A program made the translations under genes and the position numbers. From contig JBKHYJ010000053.1 in the NCBI GenBank assembly GCA_046565505.1, positions 1 through 64,000 of the forward strand: a stretch of DNA of 64,000 bases, in the 5' to 3' direction. The notes under the pieces are model-generated. The model was not told the DNA's origin and did not search any database. It saw nothing but the letters and a program-made list of their open reading frames with translations. The DNA is from JBKHYJ01 sp046565505. GTDB taxonomy: Bacteria; Acidobacteriota; Blastocatellia; UBA7656. Within the stretch, counting starts at the first letter, position 1, and every line of letters starts with the position of its first letter. Positions 52,716 through 59,319 of this stretch are shown in pieces.

Positions 52716-53423
52716 TCAGTCTTTGCCGAAAATCTTCTTGAAGACCCTGAAGAATCCGCCCTTCTTCTTGTCCTTCTCCTCGGCCTTCTTTTTGTCGGCG
52801 TCCTTATCGGAGGCCCTCGCGGTCCTGGAGTCTTTCTTCATCTCCGTGGAAGGTTGGGGCGGCTTTGACATGGAATCAGGCTCGCGCGTTTCGCTCGCGG
52901 TCCTGACTGCGGGAACAGGCTCGGTCCTCTTCGGGGTGGGGAGGGGTTGCACTGCGGGCGCTTCGGATGGCTGCTTGGGTTTTTCGGCGTCTTCGTCCGA
53001 CTGCGCCGCGGCCTTCGGGTTGAGTGTAGATTCGCCAAAGTTGCCGTTCGCCGAGGGTTTAGACTTATCTTTTTTCTTAGGGTCGGGGGGCGGTCCCTCG
53101 GTCACAACGACCTCAGTCTGGTCGCCCGCCGCGGGAGCCGTCGCGTTGCTGGCGGTCTCGGTGACGGCAGGTTTATTCGGGGGGCTGACTTGAGTCTCCG
53201 CGCCTGTCACCTGGGGTGAGACATGCGCCCTGGGGAGAAATATGACGGATATGCCCGAGACTACGAGAGCGCCGACTAGGAGGGCGACCCCGAACAGCGA
53301 CCAGCCCTTATTTTGTTGCTGGGGAGCAGAGGCTGTGCGCTGGCGCGTGAGCCGCGTCCCATCGACATCACAGAATCTGAGTTCGTCCGCAAATGATTCG
53401 TTACAGACAGGACATACTTTCAT
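52716..53423 (-). CDS. Zinc-ribbon membrane protein with charged tail
   Basis: 235 residues. The N-terminal zinc ribbon is CPVCNESFADELRFCDVDG (a C-x2-C...C arrangement). A TM follows at about 40-62 (LFGVALLVGALVVSGISVIFL). The remaining ~170 residues are a disordered Pro/Lys/Glu-rich tail ending in GGFFRVFKKIFGKD, a Phe/Lys amphipathic end. It is similar in design to other zinc-ribbon proteins in the window and unassigned. It ends the co-directional PilZ-amidase-HU/actin group. Confidence 0.65.
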   Translation of the reverse strand: MKVCPVCNESFADELRFCDVDGTRLTRQRTASAPQQQNKGWSLFGVALLVGALVVSGISVIFLPRAHVSPQVTGAETQVSPPNKPAVTETASNATAPAAGDQTEVVVTEGPPPDPKKKDKSKPSANGNFGESTLNPKAAAQSDEDAEKPKQPSEAPAVQPLPTPKRTEPVPAVRTASETREPDSMSKPPQPSTEMKKDSRTARASDKDADKKKAEEKDKKKGGFFRVFKKIFGKD

Positions 53424-53488
53424 AGTCTTCTCCCGGTTACCTGTGACGGGCCTGCTTGATGAACTATTATTTTACCACCCAACCTGGC

Positions 53489-53872
53489 TCACTTCAAACC
53501 ATCAGTAACCGGCCCCGTGACCTGTAAGCGGAAGCCCCTGACGAACCTGTCTATCTGCGCCCTATCTTCCTCAGAGATCGACTCGAATTCGACCCCCATC
53601 CCGGCGCCCAGGATGACGTAACGCACCACAGCGGTCACGCGCACGGCGTGGCCGTCCATAAGGTTGAATTCCATCTCGATCTCGCTGCCTACGGCGACGA
53701 CCGGGCTTTCGATGTAGGCGCCGCCGCAGCTTAATTCGAGCACCAGGCTGTTAGTCTCGCCGAACTCGCTGGTGAGATACTTTACGGGCCTGACCACCGG
53801 CACGCGCTTGAAGCGCCGCCGCTCGGTGCACTCGGCCTGACGCGAATCCCTGCCGTGTATATTCTCATGCAA
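53489..53872 (-). CDS. PilZ-domain protein with degenerate c-di-GMP motif
   Basis: 127 residues from the TTG at 53872, chosen because GGAGG lies 8 nt upstream; the open frame continues upstream but crosses a terminator. RRRFKR matches the RxxxR half of the PilZ motif. The second half reads ELSCGG, with Glu replacing the usual Asp/Asn of [D/N]xSxxG, so c-di-GMP binding is doubtful. The C-terminal beta-barrel GAGMGVEFESISEED is intact. A second, canonical PilZ gene lies at 58576 in the same co-directional set. Confidence 0.8.
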   Translation of the reverse strand: MHENIHGRDSRQAECTERRRFKRVPVVRPVKYLTSEFGETNSLVLELSCGGAYIESPVVAVGSEIEMEFNLMDGHAVRVTAVVRYVILGAGMGVEFESISEEDRAQIDRFVRGFRLQVTGPVTDGLK

Positions 53873-54110
53873 TGAGACAACCTCCTGCCCAAAAGATTTG
53901 AGCCTGACGTAAAAAAAAGCCATCTCAATTCCGATGGCCTCTCCGATCTGGATGATTTTTTTTGTGCAGCCTCCCTGGTGTGATGGTATGCGCGCGGGAT
54001 TAGTTCGCCACGGAGATTGCGATTTCATTGCGAAGATGAACGGGCGCAGGCGCGGCGCGCGGCACAGCCGTAGCCGGGACGCCTCCCGCATACGCCCGTT
54101 CGGATCCCTA
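53873..54110. other. Intergenic gap between the PilZ and HU/actin genes
   Basis: Apart from the hairpin/T-tract at 53911-53938 this 238-bp gap holds no gene. A T8 run on the plus strand at 53953-53960 flanks the hairpin on the other side, so the element could act in either direction. A promoter for the PilZ gene probably lies between the hairpin and 53872, but no clear boxes are seen. Confidence 0.35.
53911..53938 (-). terminator. Intrinsic terminator upstream of the PilZ gene
   Basis: On the minus strand GCCATC (53938-53933) pairs with GATGGC (53924-53919) across an 8-nt loop, followed directly by eight T residues (53918-53911). The stem is short (6 bp) but the T-tract is ideal. It separates the HU/actin gene from the downstream PilZ gene transcriptionally, or acts as a leader attenuator for the latter. 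Confidence 0.65.
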
Positions 54111-55466
54111 TTACGCGTCGTAGAGCGCCGCTATGAGGCAGCCGCGCGCGGTCGCCGTCAGCGGCTCTTCGGCCATGCGTATCTCGGAGACTTGCAGCGG
54201 GAACCCGTCACGCTCTATCGCCTGGCGGAACTTGTCGATGAAGCCCGCGGGTTTGGCGGTCCCCCCGCTCAGCACGATGGGGATCGGCTTGTCGATCCGC
54301 GGCATGTTCTTCGCCTCGGCCAGCGCGCTGCGCAGCGATTCGACGAGTGACAAGACTACGTCGTCGTAATAGACGTGGAGCGCGCTCTCGTACTTGTTCT
54401 GGGGCGCGCGCGAGAGGTCCAGGCTCTCCTCCTTGATCGTGCGAATCCTTGACGCAGTCTCGCCCGTGACGGCGCCCACGTTGCGGTCGATGTAGTCGCC
54501 GGCCTTGTCTATGCTGAACGTCATGACGGGGATCGACATGAACGCGAGCGCGACGTTACACATCCCGCCGCCGCAGCTTATCCCGATGCCGCTGAAGTTT
54601 TCGCGCTCGAGCTCTGCGAACACGACCGCGAGCCCCTCGTTCACCCCCTTGGCGTTGTAGCCCATAGAGGTGAACAGGTCGCGCAGCATGGCCTCGTGAT
54701 AAACCAGGTCGGGCGACCCGCCGCTGCGCAGCGCGCCCGGGACGCTGAAGCGGAGCGATTCGCCGTTCTTAGCCTTGCGCAAGAGCTGTTGAACTATCGC
54801 CTGCATGACGGAGAGCGAATACTCCTCGGAAGGGTTCAGCGTCCCGCCCATCATCGGCCGCCTCAGCTCCGTGTTGAATACGTTGGCGAAGCGCGCGGCC
54901 TCGTTGCCATAGACCTGCAGCGCGGAGCCGCCGTTGAGCTGGTAGCTCACCTTGTTCTGCTTGAGGATGTTCTCCGTGAACTTCGAGTACGGCACGGTGA
55001 TGAACGCGTTCAACTCGGCTTTGGCCTTCACATGATTGGTCGGCCCGCTTGCGAGCACCAGGCGGCTCGTCCCCACGTCCAGGCCCAGGGCCGAGCCCTC
55101 ATTCGCGACGGCCTCTGTGTTGTTTTGCTCTTCGTGTTTCTTATTCATGTTTCCTCCAGGTTTGGTTTCGGTTTCATCGAGCTTGAGGGGCTCGGTGTTC
55201 AGGCTCGCAACAGCTTTTCGAGTCGCCTTCAATCGGACGGCCCTGCCCGCCGGTATGGGTACGGGGGCCGCGCCTCCTGCGGCCGGCAGAAAGCCCGCCC
55301 GTTTCGGCTTCAGCTCCAGGCGGCCGAGGCCGCGTATATTTATGGTATTGTCGGCGCCCAGCTCGCGCTTGATTATTTCCAGCGCCGCCCCCACGCCGCG
55401 CGCGGCTTCGCGCCTCGTCAGCCCGGCGCGCCGCGCCGCCTCTTGTATCAAATCAGACTTGTTCAT
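54111..55466 (-). CDS. HU-type DNA-binding domain fused to actin-like ATPase
   Basis: 451 residues from the ATG at 55466. Residues 1-90 are a full HU/IHF-like protein: MNKSDLIQEAARRAGLTRREA, INIRGLGRLELKPKRAG, VPIPAGRAVRLKATRKAV. Residues ~91-106 are a linker. Residues 107-451 are an actin/HSP70-fold ATPase: phosphate-1 ALGLDVGTSRLVLA, phosphate-2 GIGISCGGGMCNVALAF, adenosine motif VLSGGTAKPAGF. M107 has its own strong SD (GGAGG, 4-nt spacing), so a shorter actin-only product (345 residues) is likely. The start at 55466 has no clear SD. Neighbours encode an amidase, a SPOR protein and PilZ proteins. Confidence 0.82.
   Translation of the reverse strand: MNKSDLIQEAARRAGLTRREAARGVGAALEIIKRELGADNTINIRGLGRLELKPKRAGFLPAAGGAAPVPIPAGRAVRLKATRKAVASLNTEPLKLDETETKPGGNMNKKHEEQNNTEAVANEGSALGLDVGTSRLVLASGPTNHVKAKAELNAFITVPYSKFTENILKQNKVSYQLNGGSALQVYGNEAARFANVFNTELRRPMMGGTLNPSEEYSLSVMQAIVQQLLRKAKNGESLRFSVPGALRSGGSPDLVYHEAMLRDLFTSMGYNAKGVNEGLAVVFAELERENFSGIGISCGGGMCNVALAFMSIPVMTFSIDKAGDYIDRNVGAVTGETASRIRTIKEESLDLSRAPQNKYESALHVYYDDVVLSLVESLRSALAEAKNMPRIDKPIPIVLSGGTAKPAGFIDKFRQAIERDGFPLQVSEIRMAEEPLTATARGCLIAALYDA
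55148..55157 (-). promoter_or_regulatory. Internal ribosome binding site inside the HU/actin gene
   Basis: GGAGG (55157-55153) followed by AAAC and an ATG at 55148 is the strongest SD in this region. It precedes MNKKHEEQNN at the HU-actin domain boundary, without a stop codon between the domains. It decides the start of an actin-only form. Confidence 0.75.
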
Positions 55467-55536
55467 GTCGCCGACGTGTGTGAAGGCCGGGCACGTAAGG
55501 CCGCGCCCGGCGACGATGACCACGGCGCGGGCGCAC

Positions 55537-56892
55537 TCAGCCCCCGCCTCGCATAGCCTCTTTTTCAAGGGCGTGTTGCATCTGGGCGGCTCTCATGAAA
55601 ATTTTCGAGAGCGCGTTGCGCTTCTCTTCGACGCTCAGGCCGCTCTCGGACGCGCTCTCTCTTAAAGCGGCGTCGGCGCGGGCTAGTCCCTCCCACCTGG
55701 CGCCGCCCGCCGCTCTTATGTAAGCCCCATCGTAGCCGAACCCCAGGCGCGAAATCGCTATCATCTCCGTATCGTATTTATTGCTGAGCCCGAGCGCGTC
55801 GAATGGGAAGGCCGTCACCCAATCGGTGTGATAGCCCATCAGCCTGTTTGACGGGTTAACGCTCACCAGCCCGTGAGTCACGCAGTTCGCGTCGTCTATC
55901 TCGTACTTCGAGCGGAGCACGGCCGTAAGCACGCGCGCCGCGTATATCTGCGCCTCGTTGATCCCGTCCGCGCCGATGGCCGCCCCGCGCCCCGATTTGC
56001 CTTCAAAGCATATGCCTATGAAGCTCGCGCTCAGGCTGACGTAGGCGGCGCGGGCCGCGCCCCACACGGAGTTCCCGGCATGGCTCGCCGCGTCCTCGTC
56101 GCGGACGACCCTGTACGTGCGCCCGAACCTGTCTATCACGTAGTTGTACAGCTTGTGCGCGCGCGCGAACTCCAGCAGCGACTTTGAATGGTTCTGAAGC
56201 GACGAGTTGTGTGTGTCGTCGAAAGGCAACTGGTCGCTCTCCGACACATGGTAGAGTATGCCGACGGGCCGCGTGAGCAATTCGGCCTCGCCCGAATCAC
56301 CCTCAAGGGCGTCGAGATTGAATCGGTAGAAGCTGCGTCTGGCCCCGGAGGTTTCATACTCTGTCAGCACGCGCGCGCCGTTGCTGTAGAACTCGTAGCC
56401 GTCGCCGCGCTCCGCGAGCCAGACCTTGTCTAACGTGAGCCCCGCCTCCGAGCCGATGGCCCGGACCGCTTCGCCGCCATTAGCGGCGGGCGAAACGGGC
56501 TGAGCTTCCGCGGCGGTCCCTTTAGCTTCCGTTGATATGAATAGACTGTTTGCCACCTTCGACCCGAAGTACACCAGGCCCGCGCCCGCCGTTAAAACAA
56601 CCGCGACAGACGCGGCATATACGGCGAAGCGGACGCGGTACAGCAGCGATGTTATGCGAATCCCTATGGGGGCGGGTTGATCGAGCGGCAGCACCTTTGA
56701 CAGCTCCAGGATGAGCATCGCCCGTTCCGGCAGCGAGCCTATCATCGGCAGCTTCATCAACAACCCGTCCGGCGGTTCGAGCTTCAGGGCGCTGTTGAGG
56801 AACTTCAGCCGCAGCACGGGCGACTCGATATACCTGGCATATCGGTCAACTAATTTTGCGTACCTGAGATTCTGTGGATTAAAGTCCTGCAT
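55537..56892 (-). CDS. Membrane-anchored N-acetylmuramoyl-L-alanine amidase-like protein
   Basis: 451 residues. A cytoplasmic N-terminal domain (about 1-85, DRYARYIESPVLRLKFLNSAL) is followed by one TM (about 90-112, FAVYAASVAVVLTAGAGLVYF) and a periplasmic amidase_2/PGRP-like domain (about 205-400). That domain has GILYHVSESDQ (first His), NYVIDRFGRTYRVVRDEDAASHAGN, FIGICFEG, and THGLVSVNP with GYHTDW as zinc-ligand candidates. It would cut the MurNAc-L-Ala bond of peptidoglycan. The unusual cytoplasmic domain could couple it to the actin-like protein encoded next to it. Confidence 0.8.
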   Translation of the reverse strand: MQDFNPQNLRYAKLVDRYARYIESPVLRLKFLNSALKLEPPDGLLMKLPMIGSLPERAMLILELSKVLPLDQPAPIGIRITSLLYRVRFAVYAASVAVVLTAGAGLVYFGSKVANSLFISTEAKGTAAEAQPVSPAANGGEAVRAIGSEAGLTLDKVWLAERGDGYEFYSNGARVLTEYETSGARRSFYRFNLDALEGDSGEAELLTRPVGILYHVSESDQLPFDDTHNSSLQNHSKSLLEFARAHKLYNYVIDRFGRTYRVVRDEDAASHAGNSVWGAARAAYVSLSASFIGICFEGKSGRGAAIGADGINEAQIYAARVLTAVLRSKYEIDDANCVTHGLVSVNPSNRLMGYHTDWVTAFPFDALGLSNKYDTEMIAISRLGFGYDGAYIRAAGGARWEGLARADAALRESASESGLSVEEKRNALSKIFMRAAQMQHALEKEAMRGGG

Positions 56893-56940
56893 CTTTCAAA
56901 ATCCACTGTAGAGCCAAACCCGCGACCGCCAGGCCCCGCT

Positions 56941-58323
56941 TCAGGGCTTTACGTAATCAACCACGTTCAAATCTCTCAAGGCGACGCCCGCCGCTTTCGC
57001 CCGCGCCCGGGCATCGGCCGCAAACCTCTGCGCCTCCTGCGCGGTGCTGAAGCCGCCGACGCGCACCCTGAACCACCTGCCGCGATTAGCGATGTCGGCC
57101 GAGATCACGTAGGCAGGTATGCCCGCGACTCTCACCCTTTCGGCGAACGCGCCGGCTTCGTCCTCGCTCTGCGAAGCCATCGCTTGCAGAGAGTACCGCC
57201 ACCGGGCCTCCGCGCCGGCGCTCGCGCTCACGCCGGCCGCAGAGGCGTCTTTCTTTTCGCCCCCGGCGTCGGTGGCCGGGTCGTTTGAAGCCGGCGTGGC
57301 TTGCCGAGCGTCGCCGCCCGCGGCCCTCGTCTGGTCGTGCGCTTGCGGGGCCGCCGGCGGCGGAGTGCTTTCCGAGCCGCCCGCGGCGGGCCCTGCGACC
57401 GTCTGCTCGTTTTTGGGCGCGCCGCCGCCGGATTGGAAAACGAAATAAGCGGCGACCAGGCATGCGAGCAACGCCGCCGGGACCAACAATCTCTTCAGCC
57501 TCAAACGCGGTTTGTGCTCGGACATTCCCACATACAGCGGGTACTCGTTACGAGATTGTTCCCATGCGGGAAGTGGGTCGTCCCAGGGGTCAACGGCCGC
57601 CTGGTAAGGCGCGGCTTCCGTATCGGCGGCCACTGCCGCATCTTTATCTTTGGCCGCTTCCGAGCCCTTTGAAATTTCGGATTTAAAATCCGCCGGCACA
57701 TCTGTCTCGGCCGCCTGCGGCGAGTCGATGCTTTGCGCATGCCAGTCATCGTGTGATGCGTCGAGCCTTTCCAGCCTTTCGGATGGCGCAGGTCCGAATG
57801 CCCCTGCGCCACCATAGAAATCCCCCGCCTGCTCAGACATTATGTAAACCTCTGGTTCTTGCGCGGCGGGCTCTCCCGCCTGACCGACCGCTTCGCCGGC
57901 CGTGCCGGGCAAAGCTCTTGCGGGCATGCCGGCGCTCTCACTGCTCGCCTCGAACTCGTCGAGGTACTCTGTTTCGGTGATCGTCAAGCGGTCCGCCTGT
58001 AGCTCATCAAAATCGGCGACGGGGTCGAAGGAGGCCATCTCGTAGCGCCCAGGCTGCGAAGTGATCTCGACGGCTTCCATGTCCTCTTCCAGCGGAGCAT
58101 GCGCGGCGATGGCCGGGTGAGCTAGACCCGCCGCCGCGAATTGCGGCAGCGCGAACTCGTACGGCTGTTCGACCTCTATGAGGGCGCTGGAATCCGCGTT
58201 CGGCAGAATCATCTCTATTAGCGAGCGGCACTCTTCGCACAGGCGCGCCGGATCGCTATGACCGTTGGTCGCGACCGGGCGCTTGCACAAAGCGCAAATC
58301 TTGTTTGTCATTTCCAGATGCAT
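56941..58323 (-). CDS. Zinc-ribbon, TM and SPOR-domain protein
   Basis: 460 residues from the ATG at 58323 (AGGA 6 nt upstream); ATGs at 58329 and 58311 are alternatives. The N-terminal zinc ribbon is CALCKRPVAT...CEEC. A long acidic, Ala-rich cytoplasmic region (about 50-300) contains Trp/Asp/Pro elements (DPWDDPLPAWEQ). A TM follows near 315-335 (LLVPAALLACLVAAYFVF). A Pro/Ala linker leads to a C-terminal SPOR domain (RYSLQAMASQSEDEAGAFAERV ... WFRVRVGGFSTAQEAQRFA). SPOR domains bind denuded glycan strands made by amidases, fitting the amidase gene next door. Confidence 0.85.
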   Translation of the reverse strand: MHLEMTNKICALCKRPVATNGHSDPARLCEECRSLIEMILPNADSSALIEVEQPYEFALPQFAAAGLAHPAIAAHAPLEEDMEAVEITSQPGRYEMASFDPVADFDELQADRLTITETEYLDEFEASSESAGMPARALPGTAGEAVGQAGEPAAQEPEVYIMSEQAGDFYGGAGAFGPAPSERLERLDASHDDWHAQSIDSPQAAETDVPADFKSEISKGSEAAKDKDAAVAADTEAAPYQAAVDPWDDPLPAWEQSRNEYPLYVGMSEHKPRLRLKRLLVPAALLACLVAAYFVFQSGGGAPKNEQTVAGPAAGGSESTPPPAAPQAHDQTRAAGGDARQATPASNDPATDAGGEKKDASAAGVSASAGAEARWRYSLQAMASQSEDEAGAFAERVRVAGIPAYVISADIANRGRWFRVRVGGFSTAQEAQRFAADARARAKAAGVALRDLNVVDYVKP

Positions 58324-58575
58324 AAACATTCCTGCCGGCCGGGGCGAGCCGCGCATTTATAGGAATCTCTCCCGCCCGGATTTCAGAGCAGTAGCCGCGC
58401 GCTGAAACTGCCGATCAAATATCAAGCCTGTATGCTTTGGGGCATATTATTGTGGGGCAGACGCTTAAGCGAAGCGATTATTGCACAGGGTATGGGCCTT
58501 TACAAGAGTTAATTTTTCGGCGGAAAGGTAACTCGAACGGGGTAATAAATCGCTCTCCCGGCGCGATTTGCCCGG
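58324..58575. other. Intergenic region between the SPOR and PilZ genes
   Basis: 252 bp without a supported gene. It is moderately AT-rich near 58430-58560 and probably carries the promoter of the SPOR-amidase genes. No strong terminator is evident. Confidence 0.3.
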
Positions 58576-58932
58576 TCAAGATTTCGACGTTTCCTTCTGC
58601 TTCAAGGCCGCTATGTAAGCTTCGATCTCTTCGCGGTCCTCATCATCGAGGCTGAGGAATTCGACGCCCAGCCCGGCGCCTTTCTTGGCGTAGCAGACGC
58701 GCGACACGGCGATGACCCTGTGCTTATTGGGCAGCTCGAACCGCACGACCATGCGCGTCCCGGCGCGTATAGGCTCTTCGGTCGTGATGAACATCCCGCC
58801 CGTGCTTATGTTAGCCATGTTCTTCCGCACGCGCGAAGGGCCGCTGCTGCTGTTGGTAAGCTCGTACTCTACTTGTGCGGATATCGGGGCGCGCTCGAAA
58901 CGTCGTCGTTCCAGTTGTGCGGAACCCTTCAT
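58576..58932 (-). CDS. PilZ-domain protein (canonical)
   Basis: 118 residues from the ATG at 58932 with AAAGGAG 5 nt upstream. The c-di-GMP motif is complete: RRRFER and NISTGG (NxSxxG). The barrel ends with GAGLGVEFLSLDDEDREEIEAYIAALK. It probably reports c-di-GMP levels. It is the first gene of the co-directional set ending at 52716 and is divergent from the PEGA-domain kinase. Confidence 0.88.
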   Translation of the reverse strand: MKGSAQLERRRFERAPISAQVEYELTNSSSGPSRVRKNMANISTGGMFITTEEPIRAGTRMVVRFELPNKHRVIAVSRVCYAKKGAGLGVEFLSLDDEDREEIEAYIAALKQKETSKS

Positions 58933-59319
58933 ACATACTCCTTTGCTGCGCCCTGTGCTCGCCAGGGGGTCCGTGTACTTCGTCCGCTTATATAAGATCT
59001 TTTTGCCCGAGGAGGCTCGCTGCTGCTCCTGCAACGTAGTCGGGCTAATCGGTGACTCTAACCTTTACATATGTTAAGCCCTCTTGACAAGTTTAAGAGT
59101 GAGAATTTGAAACCCGCCGGCGGCAGGCGCCGCGCCGGGAGGCGCATGCCTCAGATTAGCAAGGCGATTCGCCGCCCGCCATCGTCTTATGCGTGTACGC
59201 GCGTATTGACGCGTGCAGGTCGTTGTGTGAGAATGCCGCTCGGAAAAGGTCGCTCTTGTTGAATGTAAAGCCCTGGTCCACCTAACGTCGCACTAATTTA
59301 TCAAAGGCGGGGCGCGGTT
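58933..59319. other. Divergent region between PilZ and kinase genes (387 bp)
   Basis: Promoters for both directions must lie here. TTGACA occurs on the plus strand at 59084-59089, but no -10 sits at 16-18 bp. TATATAAG occurs on the minus strand near 58990. No small gene with an SD was seen. GCGGGGCGCGG before 59320 is a weak SD for the kinase. Confidence 0.35.

Noticed and set aside
55470..55568. N-terminal extension of the HU/actin protein (start at 55568)
   Set aside because: It would overlap the end of the amidase gene by about 30 bp, and the extra residues precede a canonical HU start (MNKSDLIQEA).
57660..57695. TTTCGGATTTAAAATCC inside the SPOR-protein gene, like the heptad repeats
   Set aside because: Only two heptads, in frame and coding; too short to call a third copy.
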